From Amycolatopsis endophytica (GTDB taxonomy: Bacteria > Actinomycetota > Actinomycetes > Mycobacteriales > Pseudonocardiaceae): a stretch of DNA of 64,000 nt. The translations under genes and the position numbers were made by a program. The stretch covers positions 1,116,001 to 1,180,000 of the forward strand of contig NZ_JACCFK010000001.1 of assembly GCF_013410405.1 (NCBI RefSeq), written 5' to 3'. Below are positions 49,084-62,501 of the stretch, one piece after another. Under the pieces are notes generated by a model that had not been told where the DNA came from, did no database searches, and saw only the letters and a program-made list of their open reading frames with translations. The stretch's first letter is position 1. Each line of letters begins with the position of its first letter.

Positions 49084-49554
49084 TCACCACCGGTAGTGGG
49101 CGAACGCCTTGTTGGACTCGGCCATCTTGTGGGTGTCCTCGCGGCGCTTCACGCTGGCCCCGAGGCCGTTGCTCGCGTCGAGCAGCTCGTTCTGCAGGCG
49201 CTCGATCATGGTCTTCTCCCGGCGGGCCCGCGAGAAGGAGACGATCCAGCGCAGCGCAAGGGTGGTGGAGCGGCCCGGCTTGACCTCGATCGGCACCTGG
49301 TAGGTGGCGCCACCGACGCGGCGGCTCTTCACCTCGATGCTCGGCTTCACGTTGTCCAGCGCACGCTTGAGCGTGACGACGGGATCCGTGCCGGTCTTCT
49401 CCCGCGCACCTTCCAGCGCGCCGTACACGATGCGCTCGGCGAGCGAACGCTTGCCGTCGGTCAGCACCTTGTTGACGAGCTGGGTGACCAGCGGGGAACC
49501 GTAGACCGGGTCGGAGATCAGCGGCCGCTTCGGGGCCGGACCCTTGCGGGGCAT
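49084..49554 (-). CDS. rpsG: 30S ribosomal protein S7
   Basis: Head assembly protein, 156 residues. It starts [20 protein letters not shown] and ends [13 protein letters not shown]. The ATG overlaps the rpsL stop by 1 bp (TAATG), so translation is coupled. Confidence 0.98.
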   Translation of the reverse strand: MPRKGPAPKRPLISDPVYGSPLVTQLVNKVLTDGKRSLAERIVYGALEGAREKTGTDPVVTLKRALDNVKPSIEVKSRRVGGATYQVPIEVKPGRSTTLALRWIVSFSRARREKTMIERLQNELLDASNGLGASVKRREDTHKMAESNKAFAHYRW

Positions 49555-49928
49555 TAGCTCTTCTCCTTCTTCGCGCCGTACCGGCTGCGCGCCTGCTTGC
49601 GGTTCTTCACGCCCTGCGTGTCGAGCGAACCGCGGATGATCTTGTAGCGAACACCGGGCAGGTCCTTCACACGACCACCGCGCACGAGCACCATCGAGTG
49701 CTCCTGCAGGTTGTGGCCCTCGCCCGGGATGTAGGCGGTGACCTCGATGCCGCTGGTCAGCTTCACACGCGCGACCTTGCGCAGCGCCGAGTTCGGCTTC
49801 TTGGGCGTCGTGGTGTACACGCGGGTGCACACGCCACGCCGCTGCGGACTCCCCTTGAGGGCCGCGGTCTTCTGCTTGGCAGCCTTGTCCTGGCGGCCCT
49901 TGCGGACCAGCTGCTGGATCGTGGGCAA
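49554..49928 (-). CDS. rpsL: 30S ribosomal protein S12
   Basis: Decoding-centre protein, 124 residues. The start is a TTG at 49928, giving (M)[18 protein letters not shown]; no ATG or GTG gives the conserved N-terminus. GAAGG lies about 9 nt upstream. The streptomycin-resistance positions are wild type (Lys in TTTPKKPNS and in [11 protein letters not shown]). It is the first gene of the str operon. Confidence 0.97.
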   Translation of the reverse strand: MPTIQQLVRKGRQDKAAKQKTAALKGSPQRRGVCTRVYTTTPKKPNSALRKVARVKLTSGIEVTAYIPGEGHNLQEHSMVLVRGGRVKDLPGVRYKIIRGSLDTQGVKNRKQARSRYGAKKEKS

Positions 49929-50489
49929 TGGACCAGCCTTCTGTCGCGTATTGCTTGTTCCGTCTGTGTTCTCCCCGGCCCCCGAGGTCGGGCGTGTCGG
50001 CCCGCGTCTGGGCCTCACGGCCGCTGACGTTCCCTCGGATTTTCCGTGGAGCTCCGCTTCGCCGCGACCGTCGCCACGGTGCCGGAGCACCCCCGCTTGG
50101 CCGGAAAGCACGCAGAGCGGCCCGACGCATGCCGGGCACAGTCGTCAAAGATACCCGTCGTGAAGCAGGCGACGACATCGGGGGGCCCTAACGGGCTCAC
50201 ACCCGACCGTCGAGAAGGGCCCCGGCGAGAAGGTGATGCGGCGAGTCTAGCGGAAAGGCGGCCCCGCGGGGCCGTTTCGCGGACTCGCGGCTTCCCCGGA
50301 GCTGTCGTGAACCGGCAGGTCGGCAGGCATCTTCGGCAGTTCTTCCAACGCCGGAAACCGCCGGGCGATTCCCGCGTGGCGAAAGTGGTCGATCGAATCG
50401 GTGAGTTCACCGGAACCCCGCACCGGCCGCGCACGATTGGTGCATCATCCGATACCGAAGGTGCGTTGTCCACCACGGGGAGGAACCGC
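49929..50489. other. Divergent spacer between rpsL and the YbaB-like gene
   Basis: This 561-bp spacer must carry the str-operon promoter and that of the plus-strand cassette. On the minus strand it holds CGGGTATCTTT (see next feature) and a TAGACT -10-like box at 50245-50250. A long minus-strand frame (50015-50491) has no coding signature. I see no RNA gene. Confidence 0.6.
50147..50157 (-). promoter_or_regulatory. CGGGTATCTTT motif upstream of rpsL
   Basis: The same 11-mer as upstream of rplM; the match extends to CGRCGGGTATCTTT. It lies about 220 nt before the rpsL start. A shared ribosomal promoter element (TATCTT as -10) is inferred. Confidence 0.4.
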
Positions 50490-51077
50490 ATGGCGTACGG
50501 CAGCCATGGTGATCTGGTCGGCGAGCTGCAGGAGAAACTGCGCCGGATCGACGAGCTGAAACAGAAGGGTGATCAGCGGCAGGCCGCGCTGACCCGGATG
50601 AAGGACGAGATCGGCGCGATGTCGGTCACGGTGTCCTCCCCGGACCGGACCGTCACGGTCGTCGCCGGTCCGGGCGGTGGCGTGCAGTCGGTCCGGCTGA
50701 GCGAGGAGGCGATGCAGGGCAGCGCCATCCAGCTGTCGTCGACCATCACGACGACGATCCAGGAGGCCGTCGCCGCGGCGGCCCGTCGGCAGGCGACGAT
50801 CGTGCAGGACGCGCTCGGCGGGCAGAGCACCGTCCTGGAGCAGGTGCTGCAGACCCAGGCGGAGGCGTTCGGCACCAGCGTCGCGGCCTTGAAGGCGACG
50901 GTCGAGGCGGAACGCCCCGTGGTGCCGCAGCGGCCCATCGACCAGGGCGCGGACTTCACCGAGGAGGACTTCCTGGCCGAGCAGCAGCCGTCCCGCCCGT
51001 CCCGTCCGGAGGTCCACCGCAAGCCCGCCGAGGACGACGACTTCCTGGACCCGTTCGACGAGGGTGAGCGCCGGTGA
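50490..51077 (+). CDS. YbaB/EbfC-like protein of an ESX-substrate cassette
   Basis: A 195-residue protein. Residues 1-100 have the YbaB pattern: an N-terminal coiled helix (LVGELQEKLRRIDELKQKG), beta strands (AMSVTVSSPDRTVTVVAGPG) and a second helix. A further 60 residues are acidic and Pro-rich (QPSRPSRPEVHRKPAEDDDF). YbaB-fold proteins are nucleoid-associated in general, but actinomycetes place variants next to EspC-like and WXG genes, where a chaperone role is often supposed. The ATG follows GGGGAGGA. The next gene starts within its stop codon (GTGA). Confidence 0.8.
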   Translation: MAYGSHGDLVGELQEKLRRIDELKQKGDQRQAALTRMKDEIGAMSVTVSSPDRTVTVVAGPGGGVQSVRLSEEAMQGSAIQLSSTITTTIQEAVAAAARRQATIVQDALGGQSTVLEQVLQTQAEAFGTSVAALKATVEAERPVVPQRPIDQGADFTEEDFLAEQQPSRPSRPEVHRKPAEDDDFLDPFDEGERR

Positions 51078-51415
51078 GCGGCGGTTTCTCGGTCGACGTG
51101 GCCGCACTGCGCAGGACGGCCGCGGCCGCGGCGGGCCAGACGTCGCGGGTGGACGCGTTGCGGCGGTCGCTCGGGGAGGCGGACGTGCCCGCGGTGTCGT
51201 GGGGTCTGCTCGGCCAGCCCGTCGTGCACACGGTCTACAAGGACTTGCTCGATCAGTTGAAGGACCACCTCACGCAGATGACCGAGGGTTACCAGGCGAT
51301 CGGCGCGAAGCTGACCACCGCGGCCGACCGGTACGACGGGATGGACGCCGAGGTCGTCGACGCGTTCGAGGGCATCGGCGAAGACCTCGACGAGGCAGCC
51401 GAGGGGGCGATCTGA
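51074..51415 (+). CDS. EspC-like (DUF2580) ESX secretion-associated protein
   Basis: A 113-residue helical protein starting SGGFSVDVAALRRTAAAAAG and ending in an acidic stretch (FEGIGEDLDEAAEGAI). A loop with VSWGLLGQPVVHTVYKDLL separates the helices. It resembles the EspC-like protein at 6929. The GTG start overlaps the YbaB-like stop; the following gene starts 2 bp after its own stop, so the three are one operon. Confidence 0.78.
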   Translation: MSGGFSVDVAALRRTAAAAAGQTSRVDALRRSLGEADVPAVSWGLLGQPVVHTVYKDLLDQLKDHLTQMTEGYQAIGAKLTTAADRYDGMDAEVVDAFEGIGEDLDEAAEGAI

Positions 51416-51416
51416 C

Positions 51417-52556
51417 GTGCCCGGAGAAGAGGGATCCCCCATCGACGAGACCGCTCCCGTGAAGATCTACTCGGCCGGGGCGGCGGCCTACGACGCCACC
51501 TCGAAGCTCCGGGAGGACCTGAGCGACGGGGATCTGGGCGCGCTCGCGGCGGACGCGGCGAACACGTTCAACACCGCCACGGGCTTCGTCAACGAGGCGG
51601 CAGGCACCATCACCGGCATCGTGTCCGACCCGCTGGGCTGGCTGATCTCGAACGGCGTCGGCTTCCTGATCAGCTGGATCGAACCGCTCAACGAGGCGCT
51701 CGAAGTGGTCACCGGCGATCCGGAGGCGCTGGAGGCGGGCGCCGACGCGTTCAACCAGCTGGGCGCCGACATCGAAACCCTGCGGGCGGACACCGAGCAG
51801 CTGCTCGTCGACGGCCTTGCCGACTGGCAGGGCCCCGGCGCCGCGGCCGCGGGTGAACGCCTCGCGGAGTTCCGGGACGCGCTGCACGGCACGGCGGGCG
51901 CCACCGGCGAGATCGCCACCCTGCTCGCCGTCAGCAGCGCCGTGATGAGCGTGATCAAGGACGTCGTCACCAGCATCATCAGCGATTTCGTCGAGTGGCT
52001 GATCGTGACGTGGCTGGCCGCGCTCGCGTCCTCCGTCGTCACCTGCGGCGGCTCGGTGGCTTCCGCGGGAGCCGCGACGGCCGTCCGCGCCGGCACGGAG
52101 ACCATGAAGGTCAACCGCTGGGTGACGAAGTTGAAGTCGATCATCGACAAGCTCCACGACCTGATCGGCAGGATCCAGGGCTTCCTGCGCAAGATCCCCG
52201 GCTTCACGAAGCTCAGCGAAAAACTCGCCGACCACACGCTGACCGAAAACCTCACCGGGGACCTGGTCGGCAAGCTCAAGGACGGCACGACGACCCTCGG
52301 CGGGGCGATCCGCGAGCAGGCGGGCGAGAAGATCCGCGAATCGGCCGTCAAAGCGGCCAAGGATCAGGTGTTCTCGACCTACGACAACCTGCTCAAGGAC
52401 GAGAAGGGCGACAAGATCGAGATCCCGGACATCGTGGGCACGGCCGAAAAGGCCACCGAAGCCCTCAAGCCGTTCCAGGACGCCGTCGACCGGCGCACCG
52501 CGGCGGGCGATCCCGACATGGACGACGCCGACATCGAGCGCGGACTGCGCTTCTGA
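51417..52556 (+). CDS. WXG-type large putative type VII secretion substrate
   Basis: A 379-residue protein without a signal peptide. Residues about 85-175 form a WXG-like hairpin with DWQGPGAAAAGERLAEF at the turn. Hydrophobic stretches follow (MSVIKDVVTSIISDFVEWLI and WLAALASSVVTCGG), then a Lys/Asp-rich helical C-terminal region (KSIIDKLHDLIGRIQGFLRK). No nuclease or other toxin motif was recognised, although the two-part shape resembles polymorphic-toxin carriers. The start is a GTG. The cassette closes with a strong bidirectional hairpin. Confidence 0.8.
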   Translation: MPGEEGSPIDETAPVKIYSAGAAAYDATSKLREDLSDGDLGALAADAANTFNTATGFVNEAAGTITGIVSDPLGWLISNGVGFLISWIEPLNEALEVVTGDPEALEAGADAFNQLGADIETLRADTEQLLVDGLADWQGPGAAAAGERLAEFRDALHGTAGATGEIATLLAVSSAVMSVIKDVVTSIISDFVEWLIVTWLAALASSVVTCGGSVASAGAATAVRAGTETMKVNRWVTKLKSIIDKLHDLIGRIQGFLRKIPGFTKLSEKLADHTLTENLTGDLVGKLKDGTTTLGGAIREQAGEKIRESAVKAAKDQVFSTYDNLLKDEKGDKIEIPDIVGTAEKATEALKPFQDAVDRRTAAGDPDMDDADIERGLRF

Positions 52557-52566
52557 GGCGCGAAAA

Positions 52567-52599
52567 GAAGGGGCCCGGGGCATGCGCCCGGGCCCCTTC
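52567..52599. terminator. Bidirectional hairpin after the ESX-substrate cassette
   Basis: A perfect 13-bp stem (GAAGGGGCCCGGG) with a 7-nt loop, with A- and T-rich flanks, lies 10 bp past the cassette stop and 14 bp past the small minus-strand gene. Confidence 0.9.
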
Positions 52600-52613
52600 C
52601 GCATGTCGGAGAC

Positions 52614-52763
52614 CTATTCGTCCTCGTCCGGTTTCGCGTGGTCCGGCTTGCCCGGGTTGGGGTCGCGGGACAGGTCGATGGCCGGATGTCGTGGAGCCCC
52701 CTCGGGCGCCGCGTGCCGCCCCTTCGCCGGCTGCGCCTCCTCCGAGCCCTGATCTGCGTTCAC
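52614..52763 (-). CDS. Small hydrophilic protein, 49 residues
   Basis: A short gene missed by length filters. The GTG at 52763 follows a strong GAGGAGGG site, and the frame ends 14 bp before a bidirectional hairpin. The product NADQGSEEAQPAKGRHAAPE continues into DLSRDPNPGKPDHAKPDEDE, so it is acidic and disordered, with no signal peptide or membrane segment. An in-frame ATG seven codons upstream lacks a ribosome-binding site. I do not recognise the family. It lies downstream of rpoC, beyond the rpoC terminator, and is therefore probably transcribed from its own promoter. Confidence 0.7.
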   Translation of the reverse strand: MNADQGSEEAQPAKGRHAAPEGAPRHPAIDLSRDPNPGKPDHAKPDEDE

Positions 52764-52834
52764 AACGCCCTCCTCGTGTCGCATCGGTGTGAACCCGGGT
52801 TCACGCTACCTCCGCTCCGGAACACCGACATGAC

Positions 52835-52870
52835 GAAGCCCCCGGCTCCGACGGGGGAACCGGGGGCTTC
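52835..52870 (-). terminator. Terminator of rpoB-rpoC
   Basis: A 15-bp stem with one mismatch (GAAGCCCCCGGCTCC half) lies 14 bp past the rpoC stop. Confidence 0.88.
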
Positions 52871-52884
52871 GCTTCACGAGCCGA

Positions 52885-56796
<3,912 letters not shown>

Positions 56797-56882
56797 GTGG
56801 GTGCATCCCCTTGGGGTTGATTCGGCTAGAGGAGTCTGGGGACCGGGCGGGGCGGGTCATCCACCCCGCCCGGGCTCCAACG

Positions 56883-59800
56883 TCATTGCACGACGTCGTC
56901 CACCGAGGGCGACTCGTTGCGGGACAGGTTGATGCCGAGGTTGGCGGCGGCGCGCTCCAGATCCTCGTCGTCGGAGTCACGCATCTCGATCGCGGCACCG
57001 TCGCTGGAGAGGACCTCCACGTTCAGGCACAGCGACTGCAGCTCCTTGAGGAGAACCTTGAACGACTCGGGAATGCCGGGGTCGGGGATGTTCTCGCCCT
57101 TGACGATCGCCTCGTACACCTTCACGCGTCCGACCACGTCGTCCGACTTGATCGTCAGCAGCTCCTGCAGCGTGTAGGCCGCGCCGTAGGCCTGCATCGC
57201 CCAGCACTCCATCTCACCGAAGCGCTGACCACCGAACTGCGCCTTACCACCCAGCGGCTGCTGCGTGATCATCGAGTACGGGCCGGTGGACCGGGCGTGG
57301 ATCTTGTCGTCGACCAGGTGGTGCAGCTTGAGGATGTACATGTAGCCGACGGCGACGGGGTACGGGAACGGCTCACCGGAACGGCCGTCCAGCAGCACCG
57401 CCTTCCCGTTCTCCTTCACCATGCGCTCGCCGTCCCGGTTGGGCCGGGTCGACGCGAGCAGGCCGGTCAGCTCCTCTTCCTGGGCGCCGTCGAACACCGG
57501 GGTGGCGGTGTTCGTGCCGGGCTCGACGTCGTACAGCTCCTGGTTGAGGTTCTGCGCCCACTCCGGGGTGCCCTCGATCTTCCAGCCCTGGGAGGCGAGC
57601 CAGCCCAGGTGCAGCTCCAGGATCTGCCCGATGTTCATCCGTCGCGGCACACCGTGCGTGTTCAGGATGATGTCGACCGGGGTGCCGTCCTCCATGAACG
57701 GCATGTCCTCGGCGGGCAGGATCTTGCCGATGACGCCCTTGTTGCCGTGGCGGCCGGCGAGCTTGTCACCCGGCTGGATCTTCCGCTTCTGGGCCACGTA
57801 GACGCGGACCAGCTCGTTGACGCCGGGGGGGAGCTCGTCGGAGTTGCCCCGCTCGTCCTCCTCGCGGGAGAAGACGCGGACGCCGATGACCTTCCCGGTC
57901 TCGCCGTGCGGCACCTTCAGCGACGTGTCGCGGACCTCGCGGGCCTTCTCGCCGAAGATCGCGCGGAGCAGGCGCTCCTCCGGGGTCAGCTCGGTCTCGC
58001 CCTTCGGCGTGACCTTCCCGACCAGGATGTCGCCGTCGCGGACCTCGGCACCGATGCGCACGATGCCGCGCTCGTCGAGGTCGGCCAGGACCTCTTCGGA
58101 GACGTTCGGGATGTCCCGGGTGATCTCCTCGGCGCCGAGCTTGGTGTCGCGGGCGTCGATCTCGTGCTCCTCGATGTGGATCGAGGTGAGAACGTCGTCC
58201 TGCACCAGGCGCTCGGAGAGGATGATCGCGTCCTCGTAGTTGTGACCCTCCCACGGCATGATCGCCACGAGCAGGTTCTTGCCGAGCGCCATCTCGCCCT
58301 CGTCGGTGGACGGGCCGTCGGCGATGACCTGTCCGGCCTCGACGCGGTCGCCCTCCGACACGATCGGACGGTGGTTGAAGCAGGTGCCCGCGTTGGTGCG
58401 GCGGAACTTGTGCAGCCCGTAGCTCTTGCGGGTGCCGTCGTCGTGCATGACGGTCACCAGGTCGGCCGAGAGCTCCTCGACGACACCGCCCTGCTCGGCG
58501 ACGAGCACGTCACCGGCGTCGACCGCGGCACGCAGCTCCATGCCGGTGCCGACCAGCGGCGACTCGGCGCGCAGCAGCGGCACGGCCTGGCGCTGCATGT
58601 TGGCGCCCATCAGCGCGCGGTTGGCGTCGTCGTGCTCCAGGAACGGGATCATGGCGGTGGCGACCGACACCATCTGGCGCGGCGACACGTCCATGTAGTC
58701 GATCTCCAGCGGGTCGAGCAGCTCGACCTCGCCACCCTTGCGGCGGCCCAGCACCTGGTTCTCGGCGAAGTGGCCGTCGTCGGTCAGCGGCGCGTTGGCC
58801 TGCGCCTTGACGAAGCGGTCCTCCTCGTCGGCCGTCAGGTAGTCGATGTGGTCGGTGACCCGGCCCTCGACGACCTTGCGGTACGGCGTCTCGATGAAGC
58901 CGAACGGGTTGACCCGCCCGTAGGAGCACAGCGACCCGATCAGGCCGATGTTCGGGCCTTCCGGGGTCTCGATCGGGCACATCCGGCCGTAGTGGCTCGG
59001 GTGGACGTCACGGACCTCCATGCCGGCGCGCTCGCGGGACAGACCACCGGGGCCCAGCGCGTTGAGGCGGCGCTTGTGGGTCAGGCCCGACAGCGGGTTG
59101 TTCTGGTCCATGAACTGCGACAGCTGCGAGGTGCCGAAGAACTCCTTGATCGCCGCCACGACCGGGCGGATGTTGATCAGGGTCTGCGGCGTGATCGCCT
59201 CGACGTCCTGCGTGGTCATCCGCTCGCGGACGACGCGCTCCATGCGCGAGAGGCCGACGCGGATCTGGTTCTGGATCAGCTCGCCGACCGTGCGCAGGCG
59301 CCGGTTGCCGAAGTGGTCGATGTCGTCGACCTCGACCGGGACCTCGGACTCACCCTCGCCCATCTTGACCTCGCCCGCGTGCAAGCGGACCAGGTACTCG
59401 ATGGTGGTGACGATGTCCTCTTCGGTCAGCGTGCCGGACTCGTACGGCAGCTGCAGGCCCAGCTTCTTGTTGACCTTGTAGCGGCCGACCTTGGCGAGGT
59501 CGTAGCGCTTCTCCTTGAAGAACAGGTTCTCCAGGAGCAGCTGGGCGCTCTCCTTCGTCGGCGGCTCGCCGGGGCGCAGCTTGCGGTAGATGTCGAGCAG
59601 CGCCTCGTCGGTGCCTGCCGTGTGGTCCTTCTCGAGCGTCGCGAGCAGGGTCTCCGAGAAGTGGAACCGCTCGCGGATCTGCTCGGTGGTCCAGCCCAGC
59701 GCCTTGAGCAGCACGGTGACCGGCTGGCGGCGCTTGCGGTCGATGCGGACGCCGACGGTGTCGCGCTTGTCCACGTCGAACTCGAGCCACGCGCCGCGGC

Positions 59801-60398
59801 TCGGGATGATCTTGACGCTGAAAACGTCCTTGTCGGTGGTCTTGTCGACGCTGGTGTCGAAGTACACGCCGGGCGAGCGGACGACCTGGGACACCACGAC
59901 ACGCTCGGTGCCGTTGATGATGAAGGTGCCCTTCTCGGTCATCACGGGGAAATCGCCCATGAAGACCGTCTGGCTCTTGATCTCGCCGGTCTCGTTGTTG
60001 ATGAACTCCGCGGTCACGAACAGGGGGGCCGCGTAGGTCATGTCCTTGTCCTTGCACTCCTCGACGGAGGCCTTGACCTCGTCGAAGCGCGGGTCGGAGA
60101 AGGACAGCGACAACTTTCCGGCGAAGTCCTCGATCGGGGAGATCTCGGTGAGAACCTCCTCGAGGCCGCCGACGGGGTTCTCCTCGCCCTCGTTCACGCG
60201 GCGCTCGAACCACTTCTCGTCACCGGTGAACCACTGGAAGGACTGGATCTGCACGTCCAGCAGGTTGGGGGTGGGGAGGGGTTCGCGGATCTTCGCGAAC
60301 GAGACCCGCTTGGGGGCTCCGGGAATTCCCGTCGGGTTCGGCTCCGTTACAGCCGAGGTGGTCGCAGCAGTGGCCTGGTTCGCGGGAGAGACTGCCAA
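56883..60398 (-). CDS. rpoB: DNA-directed RNA polymerase subunit beta
   Basis: Core subunit and rifamycin target, 1171 residues from a TTG at 60398. That TTG follows GGAAGGA and gives (M)[16 protein letters not shown] before the conserved [18 protein letters not shown]. The frame is open 22 codons further to a start that overlaps the promoter and is less likely. The rifampicin region reads [20 protein letters not shown] followed by RLNALGPGG: Asn446 replaces the usual Ser (E. coli 531). Nearby, [11 protein letters not shown] differs from the common SLSVYARVNPF. The rest is typical. Confidence 0.98.
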   Translation of the reverse strand: MAVSPANQATAATTSAVTEPNPTGIPGAPKRVSFAKIREPLPTPNLLDVQIQSFQWFTGDEKWFERRVNEGEENPVGGLEEVLTEISPIEDFAGKLSLSFSDPRFDEVKASVEECKDKDMTYAAPLFVTAEFINNETGEIKSQTVFMGDFPVMTEKGTFIINGTERVVVSQVVRSPGVYFDTSVDKTTDKDVFSVKIIPSRGAWLEFDVDKRDTVGVRIDRKRRQPVTVLLKALGWTTEQIRERFHFSETLLATLEKDHTAGTDEALLDIYRKLRPGEPPTKESAQLLLENLFFKEKRYDLAKVGRYKVNKKLGLQLPYESGTLTEEDIVTTIEYLVRLHAGEVKMGEGESEVPVEVDDIDHFGNRRLRTVGELIQNQIRVGLSRMERVVRERMTTQDVEAITPQTLINIRPVVAAIKEFFGTSQLSQFMDQNNPLSGLTHKRRLNALGPGGLSRERAGMEVRDVHPSHYGRMCPIETPEGPNIGLIGSLCSYGRVNPFGFIETPYRKVVEGRVTDHIDYLTADEEDRFVKAQANAPLTDDGHFAENQVLGRRKGGEVELLDPLEIDYMDVSPRQMVSVATAMIPFLEHDDANRALMGANMQRQAVPLLRAESPLVGTGMELRAAVDAGDVLVAEQGGVVEELSADLVTVMHDDGTRKSYGLHKFRRTNAGTCFNHRPIVSEGDRVEAGQVIADGPSTDEGEMALGKNLLVAIMPWEGHNYEDAIILSERLVQDDVLTSIHIEEHEIDARDTKLGAEEITRDIPNVSEEVLADLDERGIVRIGAEVRDGDILVGKVTPKGETELTPEERLLRAIFGEKAREVRDTSLKVPHGETGKVIGVRVFSREEDERGNSDELPPGVNELVRVYVAQKRKIQPGDKLAGRHGNKGVIGKILPAEDMPFMEDGTPVDIILNTHGVPRRMNIGQILELHLGWLASQGWKIEGTPEWAQNLNQELYDVEPGTNTATPVFDGAQEEELTGLLASTRPNRDGERMVKENGKAVLLDGRSGEPFPYPVAVGYMYILKLHHLVDDKIHARSTGPYSMITQQPLGGKAQFGGQRFGEMECWAMQAYGAAYTLQELLTIKSDDVVGRVKVYEAIVKGENIPDPGIPESFKVLLKELQSLCLNVEVLSSDGAAIEMRDSDDEDLERAAANLGINLSRNESPSVDDVVQ

Positions 60399-60435
60399 GA
60401 TGCGTCCTTCCGGGGACAATGAGCGGTGCGCAGCC

Positions 60436-60464
60436 GCGTTAGCAACAGCTAAAGCGACTGTCAA
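60436..60464 (-). promoter_or_regulatory. Proximal rpoB promoter candidate
   Basis: A consensus TTGACA, a 17-bp spacer and TAACGC on the minus strand lie about 38 bp before the TTG start. The -10 is poor, so this is moderately supported. Confidence 0.5.
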
Positions 60465-60482
60465 GGGTGCCGTGTGCCCACC

Positions 60483-60512
60483 ATCCTAGCTCCCGTGTCC
60501 GGGCAGCCTGAA
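60483..60512 (-). promoter_or_regulatory. Distal rpoB promoter candidate
   Basis: TTCAGG, an 18-bp spacer and TAGGAT on the minus strand. The -10 fits the actinobacterial TANNNT pattern. The remaining 370 bp up to the mce terminator hold nothing I recognise. Confidence 0.45.
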
Positions 60513-60885
60513 AGAGGGCAGCGCAAAGAAGCAGTCTAGCCCGAACGACGCGTTCTGTCGAGGGGGCCTCTCGATGGGGCCCGGACCTCGATCACGACGC
60601 CTTCAGGTACGCCTCCCGGCAGTCCCTCCCGCAGGGCGCTGCCGTTGGCGATAAGCGTGAACCCCCGGCGCCGAAGAGTCAAGGTGCCACGCGGCGAACC
60701 CGCCGGTTGGCGCAACGTCATCGCGGTGCGTGCACAGCTCCGACCTGCGGTTTTGCCACGTCCGCGGCAGTCCGCGGCTCATCCGGTGACGAGGGGTCAC
60801 GGGTGCCACCACGGCGGGCCAAGATCGTTCCGGGTGCACGTGGAGCGATGCTTGCGCGAGCGGGAAGCGGGTGCGCGGGAACGAC

Positions 60886-60923
60886 CACGGCCCGCCGGGC
60901 CGGTGCGGGCTCAGCGGGCCGTG
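60886..60923 (-). terminator. Terminator of the mce operon
   Basis: A perfect 10-bp stem (CACGGCCCGC) with an 18-nt loop lies 17 bp past the last mce-associated stop. It separates the mce operon from rpoB. Confidence 0.7.
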
Positions 60924-60940
60924 CGGCGACGGGAACGGGG

Positions 60941-61840
60941 TCAGCCGGATGGCGTCGGGGACGCCGGTGGGGCGCCGGAGGCCGGCGGGGCGGTCGTCGT
61001 CGGTGTGGGCTGCTCGGAGTTGTAGGTGTTGAGGTCCGACACCTTCCACTTGCCGTCGACGTACTGCAGGTTCAGCCAGAGCTGCGCGCTGCCGCTGGAG
61101 GTCTGGTTCTGGTCGGTGCGCGTGGCGGTCTGGTCGACGAACACCATGACCCTCGCGCGGTCGCCCTCGAGCATGACGACAGCACTGCGCGTCGCCTTCA
61201 CGGTGACCACGATCTTCTGCTGCGGGGCCAGCCGCTCGACCTCGCCCATCAGGCTCGTGTACCGGGCCCGCACCTCGTCGTTGAGCAGCAGGTCCTTCGC
61301 CGCGTCCTGGGTCTTGGCGATGTTGTTGAAGTCATAGGAGAACAGCGTCTCCGCGGCGCTGGACCCGGCCTGGCTGACCTCGGCCGTGCGGGCCGTGTCC
61401 AGCAGGGCCGTGTTCGACGTCATCGCCTCGGTGTCGTTCGCCTCGATCTTGAAGATCACGGCGGCGGCGGCCAGCACCAGCGCCAGGCCGAACAGGGCGC
61501 CGGCCAGGACGTACGGGCTCAGCTTCCGGCGCGGCGGAACCTCGGCGGGCTCGTCAGCGGGCTCCTCGGCGGCCGCGGTCTCGGCGTCCTCGTAGCTCTC
61601 GGGCTTCGGCTCACCCGCGTCGCGCGCCTTCGGGCTCGGGCGCGGCCGGGACGGCTCGGCGACCTCCTCCGGAGACTCCTCCGGCGCGGTCTCCTCGGCG
61701 GAAGCCTCCTCCGCGACGAACTCCTCGGGCTCGACGGCGTCCTCGTCGTGGGGCCGCGGGCTCGGCGAGGGACGCCGGATTCCGGCGCCGGCGACCTTGG
61801 GACGGCGGCGCACCGGCGGTTGCCGGCGAGACGGTGGCAT
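60941..61840 (-). CDS. Mce-associated membrane protein (long cytoplasmic tail)
   Basis: A 299-residue protein. The first 105 residues are a disordered, Glu/Pro-rich cytoplasmic region (EEASAEETAPEESPEEVAEP). One transmembrane helix follows at about 110-132 (YVLAGALFGLALVLAAAAVI). The extracytoplasmic domain has the Mce-associated pattern, with SYDFNNIAKTQDAAKDLLL and a C-terminal strand YVDGKWKVSDLNTYN. It ends in a Pro/Thr tail. Such proteins stabilise Mce complexes in mycobacteria. It is the last gene of the mce operon. Confidence 0.85.
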   Translation of the reverse strand: MPPSRRQPPVRRRPKVAGAGIRRPSPSPRPHDEDAVEPEEFVAEEASAEETAPEESPEEVAEPSRPRPSPKARDAGEPKPESYEDAETAAAEEPADEPAEVPPRRKLSPYVLAGALFGLALVLAAAAVIFKIEANDTEAMTSNTALLDTARTAEVSQAGSSAAETLFSYDFNNIAKTQDAAKDLLLNDEVRARYTSLMGEVERLAPQQKIVVTVKATRSAVVMLEGDRARVMVFVDQTATRTDQNQTSSGSAQLWLNLQYVDGKWKVSDLNTYNSEQPTPTTTAPPASGAPPASPTPSG

Positions 61841-61873
61841 GAGTAGGTCCTCTCCTCGTACGCCTGGCGGCCG

Positions 61874-62476
61874 TTACTGCCCGCTCACGAGCGGCACGGA
61901 CCCGATCCCGGAGACCTTCCACTCGTCCCCGACCCGGGTCATCTGCACCTCGAGCCGCAGCGGCTTGGCGGCGGGCTGCGCGCCCTCCTTCGCGACCAGC
62001 GTGCTGATCGCGGCGAGGAAGCTCGCCTTCCCGCCGTGCAGGTCCAGTTCCTCCACCGCGATCTCCTGCACGGTGGTGGTCACCTTGGTCTTGGCGTCGG
62101 TCATCGCCTGGCGGTAGTTCTGCTCGGTGGCGGTGATCTGGTCGGCCAGCTCCTGGGTCGACACCGCCTTCTGCCGCGCGAAGTAGGCGTCGGGGTCGGT
62201 GTAGTCCAGCTCGGTGTACGCCTTGACGGCCGTGTTGCCCGTCCTGATCACGTCTTCGCGGGCCTGCGCCAGGTCCAGGTTGTCGTCGGCCGCGGCGACC
62301 CACCACTGGATGCCGAACACGGCGGCCACGATCAGCCCGGCCAGCGCCAGCGCGGCGGAGCCCAGCACCAGGTACCGGCCCGTCCGGTCCTCGCGAGGCT
62401 CGTCGCCGGTCACCTCGTACGGGTTCTCCTCGGGGGTGACCTCCTCGGTCTCCTCCCGCGGCTCGTCCGAACTCAT
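61874..62476 (-). CDS. Mce-associated membrane protein
   Basis: A 200-residue relative of the neighbouring gene: acidic cytoplasmic N-terminus, transmembrane helix at about 36-58 (LVLGSAALALAGLIVAAVFG), and an extracytoplasmic domain with LDYTDPDAYFARQKAVSTQE and VGDEWKVSGIGSVPLVSG. It lies 25 bp after mceF and 33 bp before the next gene, in one operon. Confidence 0.85.
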   Translation of the reverse strand: MSSDEPREETEEVTPEENPYEVTGDEPREDRTGRYLVLGSAALALAGLIVAAVFGIQWWVAAADDNLDLAQAREDVIRTGNTAVKAYTELDYTDPDAYFARQKAVSTQELADQITATEQNYRQAMTDAKTKVTTTVQEIAVEELDLHGGKASFLAAISTLVAKEGAQPAAKPLRLEVQMTRVGDEWKVSGIGSVPLVSGQ

Positions 62477-62501
62477 AACTCTCCAGACTAGGTAGGTCGG
62501 G

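Noticed and set aside
49554..49928. Streptomycin-resistance change in S12
   Set aside because: Both classic lysine positions are unchanged.
50015..50491. 158-codon minus-strand frame in the rpsL upstream region
   Set aside because: Arg/Ser/Cys-rich translation without a ribosome-binding site or coding-type third-position bias; it overlaps the expected promoters.
56811..60422. 1203-codon open frame on the plus strand opposite rpoB
   Set aside because: High-GC antisense shadow. The minus strand encodes an unmistakable RpoB; the plus translation is Leu/Val/Arg/Asp-rich low complexity with no family signature.
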